Assembly: GCA_026874595.1 (NCBI GenBank)
Contig: CM049309.1
Coordinates: 43,661,079-43,725,078 of the forward strand
Length of the DNA stretch: 64,000 bases
Origin: Sipunculus nudus
Lineage: Eukaryota; Annelida; Sipuncula; Golfingiida; Sipunculidae
Direction: 5' to 3'
The notes under the pieces were generated by a model. That model had not been told where the DNA came from. It worked only from the letters and a program-made list of their open reading frames with translations, and did not search any database. Position 1 is the stretch's first letter. Every line of letters begins with the position of its first letter. A program made the translations under genes and the position numbers. Positions 51,435 to 59,369 of this stretch are shown piece after piece.

Positions 51435-54400
51435 TTTACAAATAAAATAAATAAGAAGTTTTAGGTTTTCAATTATGTATCATGTGTATTGTATTATACA
51501 CTCATTAAAAGTTGAATCATGCATAAACAATTTTAATATATGCGTGCAACTATAATTATAATGTAACTGCATTTGGGCTGTGGCTCTTAACTGACCACAA
51601 GTTAACCAGTGCGTCTCTGTGACTTCCGAGTTATACACATTGGATCACATCCCAGCACTTCTGACTGACTTCCGAGATGGCTTCCGAGCACAAAATCATC
51701 CATAACTTTCAGATTAAAGAATGGATCACTATTATTCTTCACAGAATGATAATGAAGATCTTATTCTATCGGGGAAAAACAAAACGGTATTGAAGCGTTA
51801 GCATTTTGTACATGCTTTAAACTGCTTTATTTATAAGACAATTGCTTGGTTTCCGGCTTCCGGCTTCCGACTTCCAAGTTTACATACACGACCGCGCCAT
51901 GACACATTTAGCTTTGAATGAGAAGTACCGCTTCACGTGAATCAGTGCCACAGTGATGAAAGGAGGTAATAAATGTAATTATTTTTGTGTAACAACATTT
52001 CTTCTTCGATATTAAGCACATATAATACGACTTTATAAGCCTGTGATGCCAAATAATACCAGAAAGTAAATATTTTGATCCGACCCTTAGAATGGGCATT
52101 CTGTTGTGACTGCCATCATGACTCCAGGCCCTATCAGTTTATTTCCGAAGGCCTGAGTGTCATGTTGTCATGGCTATATGCAGAGGTGCTGTAACTTCCC
52201 TGCCACCACCCCATCCCCCCCTTCCCCCCCCCCCCCCCACTGCAACCACCCAATTGAGCCCTTCCACCTTTGCAGTAGTGATTTAAGTTGTATTGTGTAT
52301 TGCAATTGTGTAAAATATTTATAAGATTTAAAATAACATAATAAAAAAATGAGGATCCAACTGAAGATATGTGTCAACTGCTGAATGTGTCAACAATCTA
52401 TCCAAGAGCCAACCCAAGATCATGGTAAAAGTAGAGATTTTATGTTTATAAACTGCTCATAGAGTTCAGTTATAAAACGCACTGTCAGGTCACAAAATAC
52501 TATTTTGCAACAGTTCATTACTCATCAGTTCGAACCAGTTGTGTCAGTCATGGCCTATATTACCTCTTCCTCTCAGACTTAATTTTCAGTTTGTTAATGA
52601 TTGAAATGTTTACCTTCAAGGTCAACTTCAGCTGAGCACCTTGACCCATGGGTCCAATGTTCATTTTTATTTTACAATAAAAATATGTTTTGTTCCACAA
52701 ACGTGACTAATCATTTTCCAGATACATATAAGATAGATTAATCACAGCATTGATGTAACATGTCTATGTTTTCTTTCAGTATCATTTGTTGGGATTTCAC
52801 TTCCCATGACCCTGTTGAATGTGTACAAGTAAGTGTGTTATATAATGAAGGTCTTGCCACTGTTAAACTAAGATTCCATATGTATATTAGCATAGAATGC
52901 AGATCTGGCATGCAGAATTAGTGCCTGGCATAACATATTGCTATAGGCCTGAAAAATTGCTCTTTTTCAAAAGAGTCACTCTTTTTTTGAGCATTTCCTG
53001 AAAATGACACTAATTACTCTTTTTTTCACTCTTTATTCAGCTGCACTCTTTTTGTCCTCTTTTTTTATTGAAAGAATTCTGACATATACTATTTCTCTCA
53101 TGCTTTAACAGACCAGTGAGAACAAGAATGGGACATTTCACATTTTTTTTGCAAATGTCCAGCATGTTTCACATCATGTGGAAAATGCTTATAGTCATGC
53201 AGTGGGATGTCTGCATTGTATGTTTCTGACTTTGGGAATGGTATGTGATGATATATATATATATACATAAATGTGGTATGTGATGCACATCTTTATTCAG
53301 TCTTTGATAAAAAATGGGGAATTGACACCTAATTTTACTCTTTTTTTCGGTCATTTACCTTTGACAGGCTTGCACTACATGTAGGGATTATTGCCGTTAC
53401 CACATGGAATCCCCAAACAACACCTAGAAAATATGCATGTTGCCATGTTGGTACTTATGAAATCTCTCAACAAACGTTCTTCATGCTAGATTCCATCAAT
53501 ACAGAACCTTAACTTTAAAGGTGTAATTTTCAGAAGCTGTGGTCATCTGCACCTGCTTGTGACTGTTTATTAGCAATCAGTCACCACCTATTGGCCATTT
53601 CTCAAATTATGGTAATTACTTTAGTTGAAAAAGTAGGTAAGATTTTGTTCACCATTTTGAATTTTCACATCAGTGGAACATGGTCTTATTTTATTTTCTA
53701 TTGAAAAATTGCGAAAAGAATTCAGAAGTGTGAAAAAAAAGTAACAAATTGTAGACATTTCTGGCCTAGTGTGCTTATGGCTCTACATTGTGGTGTCTTT
53801 GGGAACCAACTTTATGATAACCTTTTCAGGTAGCCTTGCATTCAGATGACTGTGTTGAGGATTTTTGAGTGTTTTCAAACTTAGTTCAAATCTAAATACG
53901 AATATACTAAACCAGTTAACTGTTGTACACTTTGTATCTGCACTGCAGTCGGCTTAAATCTGTGTATTCAATAAAATGTGAGTTTGCTGTCCAAACATAT
54001 AAAAAAATTTGTTGCAAGCTTTAGAAATATGAATTTTTAGGGGATTTATGTATTCAAGTATATTAACATCAGTCAATTGTTCATTTTGCTGTTGAATTTA
54101 CTATTTACTTATTTTTGTAACCAATCTCCATAACAATAACATTTCCTTAATGATTTTAATAAGGACTCTCCTAGTGAAAAAAATATATATTAATAAATTG
54201 TATAAGACAATAATTCAGAATGTTTGATGTATTTTATTTGTATATGTTATATATCGGTGAACCTCTTATGTCTTTGTTGTAACTCTAACCAGATGACACA
54301 CTGTTTGATTAAGATACGAAAATGAGAATCAGCATGAGTTAAATCAGCATCCAATCATTTTGTGTCATTTCAGATCATATAGAGATAAAACTGGGAAAAA

Positions 54401-57171
54401 CCGGACATTTTATGAAGCCATGCGGCCATTGTTCCCAGCTTTAACCTTATTTACTGCCTTTTTGCTTTGGTCCCAGTATTCCTCCATCAGTATCCTAAAA
54501 AAAGAACCACGACTTTTTGTGTTTGCCACGGGGACTGTCTTCTCCAATCTTGCTGTAAGTAATAGCATTACATCTCTATTGTTGAGGTAATTTTTTATGC
54601 CCCCGCCACAAAGTGGCCGGGGCATATAGTTTTACCCATGTCCGTCCTTCCGTCATTCCGAAATCAAACAGTTGTATGGACTTTTTTTCGCAATGACTGC
54701 AGATATTGGCCTGATTTTCAGTGTGTGGGCAGATAATAACCAGTTACAGATCAAGTTCGCGTTTCCTCCCGGGTGACCTACTTTTGACCATTTTACGGCT
54801 CCTAAACTTAGAAAATTTCATGAAAAATATAAATTTTCATGACAAATACACATGTACGGACTTTTTTCGCAACGCCTGCAGATATTGGCCTGATTTTAGG
54901 TGTGTGGGCAGATAATGACCAGTTACAAATCAAGTTCCATTTCTTCCCAGCTGACCTATTTTTGACCGTTTAACCGCTCCTAAACTTAGAAAATTTCATG
55001 AAAAATAGAAATTTTCATGACAAATACACATGTAAGGACTTTTTTTCGCAATGCCTGCAGATATTTGCTTGATTTTTTATGTGTGGGCAGATAATGACAG
55101 TTACAGATTGAGTTTGCATTTCGTCCCAGTTGACCTACTTTTGATTGTTTTACGGCTCCTAAACATAGAAAATTTCATGAAAGACAGAAATTTTTATGGA
55201 AAATGCACATGTATGGATTTTTTTTCACAATGCCTGCAGATACTGGCCTGATTTTTGGTGTGTTGCTTGATAATCACCCGTTACAGATTGAGTTTGCATT
55301 TTGCCCTTGTTGACCTACTTTTGACCATATGACACCTCCTGAACTTAAAAAATTTTTCAAAATTTAACAAATGTTTCTAATTTGCCCCTGGCGGGGGCAT
55401 TCATCTTGTTCCGACACATCTAGTTTTTAATTAGGGTCACTTGTTTGAGCTTAGAAAATTAGAAAGCTAAGTGCCACAGTGTATCCTGATGGTGTAAAAT
55501 AAATAAAGTTTAACATGTAACATGTAAATGTTTTAGTTCATTTACATTTTTGTTAATTATTTTATTTATGATATGCTTCATAATGATATATTTTTACTTT
55601 CTTGTAACATGTATAACATGTATATTTTGACCATTCATTTAACAGATTTTGAATTATATGATTTTTATTATACTCCCATCATATGATGGGAGTATTATGG
55701 TATACCCACCATCGTCTGTCCATCTGCTAAATTTTAGTGTCGCCTCAATAACTTACCAGGGCTTTGATGGATTTTCACTTAACTCACCATAACTACTTAC
55801 AACAGATTATCTTGCCCGAGTTTAATTATCATCGCATATATAATAAGGTCATAGGTCACTAGGCTTCTTTGTGGTGTCGCCGCATTAACTTATGAAGGAA
55901 ATCAAGGATTGTGATCAAACTCAACAGAAACGTTAATCAATTAAATATCTTGCCGAAGTTTGATTTCCAGCAAAATTCATGCATATTTAATGAGGTCAGA
56001 GGTCACCGCACTTTGGAGGCACCTTGGTGAATGACCAAAAATCCTATGGATTTTCATAAAACACATATACATATTTACCAATAGAGTTTCTCACCCAAAT
56101 TACCTTTTCATCAAAATTCATGCATATTTAATGAGGTCAGAGGTCACCAGATTCACGATGGGCATATTTTGTTCGTTTGTGGTGCTCTAATCTTTAATAT
56201 GTACAACCTCCCTCTGATTGCCCTTTATGGTATTTTAGTCATCAGATAAGTTGTTCAACATTTTTCAGTACTTAGCTATAATATTGTCAGACATGTATCA
56301 AATTGTTAATTGTATCGGACATAACAGAGTTTTGCAGATACTATGTTTCCAACTTGGTTCCACTGCCTTGTTCATTTCCTGAGAACTCCTTTGAAACCCT
56401 TGGACCAATCTTTCTGAAACCCAGCATAATTAATGGGTCACATGTGAACTGGTGCGTTACAAAGACTGGTGGCACCACCTGCAATCCTTTTTGTGCAGTT
56501 TGAATCTGGGTGTTGGAGTGACAACAGCCCATATCTCAGGAGTGATTCAATGTAGTTGGTTGAAATTGTGCATTTCCATAGATCTTTGATACTTTCATCT
56601 TGTACAATAGACTGGTAGCACCATCTGTAATTGTATTTGCATTGCATCCATCCGTGCGTTTGCTTTGGGTGAAAATCACTCATATCTCAATGATCAATGT
56701 GTTGTACTGAAATTTGGCATGTCCCTCCATCTTGGAAAGTAATCTCATACACCAGACAGGTGGAGACACCTACCTTGCAATTTTAGAAGAATATATTGAT
56801 GCCTTGTCTTGGGATACTATGGCATCTCTTATTATGTCATGTCAGGAACATCCAGAGCCTTACTTTACCCATGACTCTGTCATTTGGTGGATACCCATAG
56901 TTGCTTGTCGATGCCCATTTTCTAGTTAACATACAGTCATGCATGAATACTTTGTGTTACAGAACTGATTACAACTTTTGTTTTACAGTGTCGGTTAATT
57001 GTCAGTCAGATGAGTGACACTCGCTGTCAAGTATTCAACTGGCTGCTGGTCCCCTTGCTTGGCATAGTAAGCGCTGTTATGACATTGAACTTGGGCATCT
57101 TGGAGCTGTATTTCCTGTGGGCCTATACTATCTTCGTGACAGCAGCACATATACATTATGGCATCTGTGTG
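22903..57171 (+). CDS. SELENOI: Ethanolaminephosphotransferase 1 gene, exons 1-8 (3' incomplete)
   Basis: Transfers phosphoethanolamine from CDP-ethanolamine to diacylglycerol, the last step of the Kennedy pathway to phosphatidylethanolamine; known family members are multi-pass proteins of the ER/Golgi membrane. Eight exons join to 1098 nt, 366 codons, with GT-AG sites and matching phases throughout. The CDP-alcohol phosphotransferase signature DG-x2-AR-x8-G-x3-D-x3-D is complete at residues 109-131 (D109, G110, A113, R114, G123, D127, D131). The context FDHGLDS is EPT1-like rather than the FDHGCDS of choline/ethanolamine paralogues, and exon 4 also holds the family block [17 protein letters not shown]. 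Hydrophobic stretches follow the family pattern. Vertebrate EPT1 is about 397 residues, so about 30 C-terminal residues, including the vertebrate selenocysteine, lie beyond exon 8 and are not found before position 64000. The gene spans more than 34 kb, mostly repeats. Confidence 0.95.
23375..24779. mobile_element. Foldback element with 7-bp TSD, interrupted
   Basis: Flanked by TATTGAG at 23375-23381 and 24773-24779. The left arm (23382-23454 continued at 24181-24280) is the reverse complement of 24595-24772, sharing TCGCTATTTGTGTTGATC, TTAATGAGC and ATGTTATATCGTTTGCC. The element at 23455-24171 is inserted in the left arm. A G tract lies at about 24358-24372, in the loop. Located in SELENOI intron 1. 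Confidence 0.8.
23455..24171. mobile_element. Inverted-repeat element with 9-bp TSD
   Basis: 717 bp, flanked by ACAATCCCC at 23446-23454 and 24172-24180. Terminal inverted repeats are over 100 bp (GGTCGGACTAAACACCC ... and its complement), each containing a perfect 22-bp palindrome centred on CACCGGTG. Long terminal repeats and a 9-bp TSD suggest a Mutator-like non-autonomous element. Confidence 0.8.
24780..25896. other. SELENOI intron 1, nothing further recognised
   Basis: AT-rich intron sequence without coding-like frames or a repeat I can name. Confidence 0.4.
25897..26285. mobile_element. hAT-like non-autonomous element
   Basis: Left end CAGGGCTGAAAGGAGTAC, right end GTACCCGTTTCAGCCCTA. 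Near-identical 8-bp target sites ATTTGATA (25889-25896) and ATTTGGTA (26286-26293). Subterminal repeats of GTACTCGAGTCC occur on both sides. CAGGG ends and an 8-bp TSD are hAT hallmarks. Confidence 0.8.
26294..28015. other. SELENOI intron 1 with decayed repeats
   Basis: 27080-27300 resembles the end of a dispersed repeat (GACAGACAGACC...ACTGCATTGGCTGAGGTAATA). 27420-27500 resembles the right half of the 18439 element (ATGCAGGGGTTCAAAGTTTA). The rest is unassigned. Confidence 0.4.
28016..28470 (+). repeat. Dispersed repeat related to the CTAG-ended family
   Basis: Begins TAACCCATACTATCTCGAAA and shares AGAAATAATCC(C/T)TGAAAC with 36068-36500. Its distal part (GGTGGTGCCACCTGC) matches the core of the 29138 and 59370 elements. 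Confidence 0.6.
28637..28724. repeat. 32-bp tandem repeat, about 2.75 copies
   Basis: Units start at 28637, 28669 and 28701 with GGTCAAGAGTTCACTCAGTG; copies are nearly identical. Confidence 0.95.
29138..30416 (+). mobile_element. CTAG-ended Helentron-like element, copy 1
   Basis: Starts GTATCTGCCAAAACAAAGTT and ends CTAG|TT (30413-30416). Between them is a tandem core with a 277-bp period (AAAATCACTC at 29484, 29761 and 30038), each unit with GTGGC(A/G)CCACCT. A short hairpin, TAGTTG-CTTGT-CAACTA, lies just before CTAG. No protein coding. Terminal hairpins, CTAG end and tandem core fit Helentron-associated elements (compare bivalve 'pearl' elements); the assignment is inference. Confidence 0.65.
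30417..31190. other. SELENOI intron 1, no gene
   Basis: AT-rich. A GT microsatellite lies at 31096-31108. Confidence 0.4.
31798..33641. mobile_element. Harbinger-like insertion with TTA target duplication
   Basis: 1844 bp inside the repeat at 31191. TTA at 31795-31797 and 33642-33644. Imperfect ~33-bp inverted ends: left GGTCAGACTTTTTTAATTTT, right AATTAAAAAAGTCTGGCC. No intact transposase frame. It contains the 51-bp direct repeat at 32867. Confidence 0.75.
32867..32968. repeat. 51-bp direct repeat, two copies
   Basis: CAATGTGATCTCCAATGGAA... and AAATGTGATCTCCAATGGAA..., each followed by TGTCACTTTATTAGCAGTTG (first copy CGTCAC). Units are about 51-54 bp. Confidence 0.9.
33841..35626 (+). 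repeat. AGCTCAG-hairpin repeat, copy 2 (5'-truncated)
   Basis: Picks up at CAGTTAGATGTCTCCAAAAT, equivalent to about 31325 in copy 1, and runs to the common right end AGCTGAGCACCGTGACCCAT. Lacks the left hairpin. A C tract lies at 34570-34584. Confidence 0.65.
36068..36910 (+). repeat. Dispersed repeat related to the CTAG-ended family
   Basis: Starts TAACCCATTCTGTCTCAAAA (as at 28016). From about 36340 it has decayed core units (GACTGGTGGTGCCACCTATG, AACTGGTGGTTCCACCTACA). The 145-codon open frame here is repeat, not a gene. Confidence 0.6.
36911..38040. other. SELENOI intron 1, nothing recognised
   Basis: AT-rich intron sequence without a recognisable gene or repeat. Confidence 0.4.
38041..38310 (+). 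repeat. 68-bp tandem repeats of the exon 2 acceptor
   Basis: The string TTTCAG|TACAG occurs with its post-AG base at 38107, 38175, 38243 and, at the true exon, 38311: exactly 68 bp apart each time. Each copy carries polypyrimidine tract, AG, the start of exon 2 and then a degenerate spacer (TGTTG...TTTATGACATTCT...TTCTTGCC). A partial fifth unit (CACCTGTCCTGTTTGTTG) precedes them near 38070. The first copy has an in-frame TAG four codons in; the 68-bp spacing puts the second and third copies out of frame with exon 2. The third copy is diverged in its exon-like part. Confidence 0.9.
38311..38379 (+). CDS. SELENOI: SELENOI exon 2
   Basis: Codons 19-41, beginning YSSQDTCPV and containing the conserved HPFWNW block. 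The acceptor is TTGCCTTTCAG and the donor GTAACA. Phase 0 at both ends. Its first ~30 nt and its acceptor are repeated three times upstream at 68-bp spacing (see the repeat at 38041-38310). Confidence 0.93.
38565..38870 (+). repeat. ~150-bp tandem repeat, two copies
   Basis: Two units share GTGCGATAA(C/A)TTT, TATCCAATTTCATTCAAATT and a CTGTCC-rich block. Probably the core of another dispersed element; a degenerate TTTTAGCTCAGCTGA start lies at about 38415. Confidence 0.6.
38871..39537. other. SELENOI intron 2, nothing recognised
   Basis: AT-rich intron sequence; no repeat boundary or coding-like frame seen. Confidence 0.4.
40555..42493 (+). repeat. AGCTCAG-hairpin repeat, copy 3 (full length)
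   Basis: Left hairpin TAGCTCAG...CTGAGCTA, a (TCCG)n tract at 40605-40677, then the shared body, a C tract near 41469-41487, and the right end CAGCTGAGCACAGTGACCCA. About 1.94 kb without coding capacity. Inserted within the hAT-like element. Confidence 0.75.
40605..40677. repeat. TCCG microsatellite
   Basis: About 17 near-perfect TCCG units; the copy at 31245 has only a few. Confidence 0.95.
43576..43975 (+). mobile_element. tRNA-derived SINE, copy 2, with intact TSD
   Basis: Flanked by AACTTCAATC at 43566-43575 and 43976-43985. The tRNA-like head has an A box (TGGCTCAGGGGTAGAGC), an anticodon-loop-like ACTCAAAGC (CAA, Leu-like) and a B box (GTTCGAATCTC). The body is shared with the copy at 9188. 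The 3' hairpin GGAGG-CGGTTA-CCTCC (43931-43946) is followed by an A-rich tail. It lies in intron 2, 70 bp before exon 3. Confidence 0.93.
44056..44248 (+). CDS. SELENOI: SELENOI exon 3
   Basis: Codons 42-105 plus one base. It encodes the P-x-W-x-APNLLTF segment, then a hydrophobic membrane helix and the D-P-x-FYAS loop typical of EPT1. Acceptor TTTTTCAG, donor GTAGGT, ending in phase 1. A SINE with intact target-site duplication ends 70 bp upstream. Confidence 0.93.
44249..45284. other. SELENOI intron 3, nothing recognised
   Basis: AT-rich intron sequence; short chance frames only. Confidence 0.4.
45285..45660 (+). repeat. Decayed copy of the ATACTCCCATCAT element
   Basis: Shares GCCC(A)TTGTCC, AATTTACC(T/A)G, TTCCAGCAAA(A)TTC-CATGCATATTTAATG and TTTGTGGTGCTCT with 55670-56192. 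It ends about 30 bp before the exon 4 acceptor. Confidence 0.65.
45689..45951 (+). CDS. SELENOI: SELENOI exon 4 (catalytic motif)
   Basis: Codons 106-193. It carries the complete CDP-alcohol phosphotransferase motif beginning [11 protein letters not shown] and ending GELFDHGLD, followed by a SIFGRG block and [17 protein letters not shown]. Acceptor CCCTGCAG, donor GTAAGC. It enters in phase 1 (the split codon gives Asp) and leaves in phase 0. A long open frame starting upstream at 45586 is intron read-through, not a real start. Confidence 0.95.
45952..47063. other. SELENOI intron 4, nothing recognised
   Basis: AT-rich intron sequence without identifiable repeats. Confidence 0.4.
47064..47169 (+). 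CDS. SELENOI: SELENOI exon 5
   Basis: Codons 194-228 plus one base. Mostly hydrophobic (a membrane helix), with a W-K-F-x-(I/V)-LGV block. Acceptor CTTTCACAG, donor GTAAGT, ending in phase 1. Confidence 0.9.
47170..47793. other. SELENOI intron 5, first part, nothing recognised
   Basis: AT-rich intron sequence before the nested insertions. Confidence 0.4.
49430..52174 (+). mobile_element. 2.7-kb insertion with 11-bp target duplication
   Basis: Flanked by TATATGCAGAG at 49419-49429 and 52175-52185. Starts TAGCGACAGCTTGTCACCCC, with an end hairpin between GTCACCCCAAACGTC and GACGATGGGGTGAC. A short relative lies inverted at 5342-5842. No intact coding frame. The TSD length suggests a Mutator-like element; inference. 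Holds the foldback at 49775-51895. Confidence 0.75.
49775..51895. mobile_element. Foldback element with TCGGAAGTC arms
   Basis: GTGTAAAACTCGGAAG occurs at 49778 and 49991. Inverted counterparts lie at 51623-51638 (CTTCCGAGTTATACAC) and about 51870-51886 (CTTCCAAGTTTACATA). The arms also share GATAGAATAAG and AAGTTAT(C)CAT in inverse order, giving imperfect ~300-bp inverted repeats around a ~1.5-kb AT-rich centre. Nested in the 2.7-kb insertion. The centre holds a CpG-richer patch at 50850-50950 and an AT run at 51405-51430. Confidence 0.65.
52780..52828 (+). CDS. SELENOI: SELENOI exon 6
   Basis: A 49-nt exon coding residues 229-244 plus two bases of Lys245. It contains SLPMTLLN, matching the LPMSLLNFF block of EPT1. 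Acceptor TTTCTTTCAG, donor GTAAGT. Phase 2 at the end is forced because reading AAG as complete would hit TAG in exon 7. Confidence 0.9.
52829..54373. other. SELENOI intron 6, no clear repeat
   Basis: T-rich repeats of CTCTTTTT at 52960-53060; otherwise unassigned. Confidence 0.4.
54374..54554 (+). CDS. SELENOI: SELENOI exon 7
   Basis: Residues 246-305, beginning SYRDKTGKN, then [10 protein letters not shown] (family block YEAM-x-PLF) and a hydrophobic helix. Acceptor TCATTTCAG, donor GTAAGT, phase 0 at the end. A CTAG-ended repeat with a GC-rich hairpin starts 43 bp after the exon. Confidence 0.92.
54597..55423 (+). mobile_element. CTAG-ended element with ATGCCCC hairpin
   Basis: Left hairpin ATGCCCCCGCCAC...GTGGCCGGGGCAT (54597-54625). 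Then several ~180-bp tandem units, each with GGACTTTTTTTCGCAA, CTGCAGATATTGGCCTGAT and GACCTACTTTTGA. Right hairpin GCCCCTGGCGGGGGC, then CTAG|TT at 55420-55423. Non-coding. Same layout as the 29138 family but unrelated in sequence. Confidence 0.7.
55670..56192 (+). mobile_element. Element with perfect palindromic end
   Basis: Begins with a perfect 26-bp palindrome (half-site ATACTCCCATCAT, 55670-55695), then GGTATACCCACCATCGTCTG. The body has repeated AATTCATGCATATTTAATGA and AGGTCA(G/T)AGGTCAC, ending near TTTGTGGTGCTCTA. Relatives at 45285 and a fragment at 29078-29137. Confidence 0.7.
56312..56925 (+). mobile_element. CTAG-ended Helentron-like element, copy 3 (short)
   Basis: Starts GTATCGGACATAACAGAGTT and ends CTAG|TT at 56922-56925, with TAGTTG-CTTGT-CGATG before it. 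Fewer core units than the copies at 29138 and 59370. Confidence 0.65.
56989..57171 (+). CDS. SELENOI: SELENOI exon 8
   Basis: Residues 306-366. It contains [13 protein letters not shown], then NWLLVPL and the AHIHYG block that ends the membrane region of EPT1. Acceptor TTTTACAG, donor GTATGT, phase 0 at both ends. Reading past the donor gives unrelated residues and a stop, so at least one more exon is needed for the C-terminal tail. Confidence 0.92.
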
Positions 57172-57727
57172 GTATGTACATTGTCATATACATCAAAATG
57201 TTTAAAGTTTACCATGGTCGGTGATAGATAAAACCGAAAGATATGTGAGTATACCATACATATATTTGATTATGAGTTTCACATCTTTAACCCCTGTAAT
57301 ATGCAAACAAATCTAGTCTTTGGCAATAATACTGGGACCTCCTGTGAGTATAATTCTAAGATTCTCTTCCCTCTATCTGTCTGTTTCTCACTTTCTCTCT
57401 CTCTTTCTCTCTCTATTTTTATATACAATTTCAAACCCTTGTAGTGTTCAATTAGCACAAACCAAATACTCTTTTGTGTTATTGTTATAAGCAAAAGATT
57501 TCTAAAAAAAATGTAGTTTAACTATCCCCCGAGTCCTACCCTCTCATGTTGAACAGCATATATTGACTTTTTTCTCAATGAAATTCATTGTTTACCTATT
57601 TCCCTGTAAAATATGTAGAAGAGAAGTTCACCCAGAAGTAAACCTTGTGAGGATAGCTTTCCGATTTTCCAAATTTGTGGTCCATGGAAGTATTTTGAGA
57701 TTCTTGTATTGTAAATCATCCTATATA
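57172..57727. other. After exon 8, no gene recognised
   Basis: A CT-rich microsatellite at 57362-57416; otherwise AT-rich. No terminal SELENOI exon seen. Confidence 0.4.
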
Positions 57728-58105
57728 TTAAAGGGGCCCAATCATTTATCTTACCTTAATAAACTAAAGGTAATCCCTTGGAGGTTTTATACAAATAGGC
57801 CAGAAAATGTGGATATCACAGCACACAGGCTGATTGTCATAATATGAGGGGGTCCCCAAAAATAATCAAAACAAATGCAACAAGGGCATCTGGCAGCAAG
57901 TCAGATAAGCCAGAGCTTTGCAAATGGTGTTTTGCAACAAGTGACTGTTCTGCCGATGCATATATGCAACCTACCACCGGAGGTTACACGCTTTTCCCCA
58001 TTTGTCAACATTGCTGTGTTTACAAACATGTCGTTGATAAACAAGTTCATTCATCCTTTACGAATTCCTTACAAGAACTTTTCAAGAAACAGATTATATT
58101 GATAT
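57728..58105 (+). mobile_element. TTAA-flanked inverted-repeat element, copy 3
   Basis: Left TTAAAGGGGCCCAATCA at 57728. Shares GGCATCTGGCAGCAAGT, AAGCCAGAGCTTTGCAAATG and TTGATAAACAAGTTCAT with copy 1. The right end is missing or diverged after about 58105. Confidence 0.7.
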
Positions 58106-59369
58106 GATAATATGGTACGATTAATTTCCATTGTGGTAAAAAGATGACTTTTTTTCTGTTTTTATGGTTTAGCTAGTATAATATATGATTGAAAAATACC
58201 AAGATGGGTTGATGATAGTCGTGTTTATCATCAAATTAGTTGGTTTCTTTGGCACTGAACGGTGGTGTCTCCGTGATTCGGTATTATATCAGTAGGGATA
58301 AGGAGGATATTTATTTACATGTTTGTTTAATAGTAATATTGATGTTAATATTAGCATTAATAATTGTATCAATTTTTGATTTTTTTTTTATTCATTTATT
58401 TTTTTTCTAAATGACCTTGATGCCTATGGAATACGGCGACCATGCATTCATTAAATTATAAATTGATTGTATACTTAGTATTTACGTAATGATTTATATG
58501 CCATTCAGTGGTAGCAGAAGTGTTCATTATCATATTATTCATTCGTCATGTCAGTATCTAGTTGTGAATCTGTGACTCGATATCTTGGTAACATGAGAAA
58601 GTGTCCCTTTAACATTGATATATACTTAATATTACATTTCAACTTCTTAATTATAATATAGTTTGGTAGTGATAAAAAATTGCCGGGCCTTGCTGATGAG
58701 AAATATCAGCAGAATGGGGGTTGATAAAATTTGAAAAATCATTACTATGATTTTTATGACAGTTTATTCAGATACCAATTAAGTTATATTAATAAGTGCA
58801 ATAACATAACTCTGTTATATGGTTAGTGCTTCTGGCTTCACTATATATGCAGGACTGGAATTCAAATTCAGTTTTCTTCTTTTCGTAAATACATACAGCA
58901 ACCCTTGCTATAAAGGTAAAAACTCTCTTATTATTGCACTGATATAAACATACAGGCAAATTGTTTTCATATAACAACTCCATCTAAGCAAGTTGATATC
59001 ACGAACTGGTTTAGTTGGGAATATGAATTAGTTTATTCTTTAAATTTTAATATTTATACCAGCACCAATTAGAATTAAATTAGTATAACTGTTACGGTGT
59101 ATGATAGGCAACAGTGTCAATATGTCTCCCTACATTTATTGACACCTTTAGTAATGTGTGTTGGGGCACTTCCGTTACCACAGTACCGGTAGGTATGTTA
59201 CAGAATAATATGATTTTTGGCATTAATGTTCTGAACATATAACTTTACAATACAACGAAACTACGATAGGATTGTGTCTCTATGTTTTGTTAATGACAAC
59301 ATGATGTAGAACCGTACCCTTATATTTTAATTTTCATCCAAAGGTAACACAATACTACTATTATTTATT
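58106..59369. other. No gene recognised
   Basis: AT-rich. GTGTCCCTTTAAC at 58603 could be a displaced end of the TTAA-type element. Confidence 0.4.

Larger units (their letters stand above)
47794..52660 (+). repeat. AGCTCAG-hairpin repeat, copy 4 (interrupted)
   Basis: Starts TTTTTAGCTTAGCTGACTTT with CTGAGCTA downstream. Matches copy 3 in order (GCTGTCACAGGTGTAC, GCTGTTTCCACTCC, CAGCTGAGCACCTTGACCCA at the right end). Interrupted at 49430-52174. A short extra segment (about 48688-48800, CCCCAGCAGTAAGGAGGAAG) is not in copy 3. Confidence 0.75.

Noticed and set aside
22903-57171. Choline/ethanolamine phosphotransferase (CEPT1/CHPT1) identity
   Set aside because: GFDRYK start, FDHGLDS after the catalytic motif and the AHIHYG end are EPT1-type.
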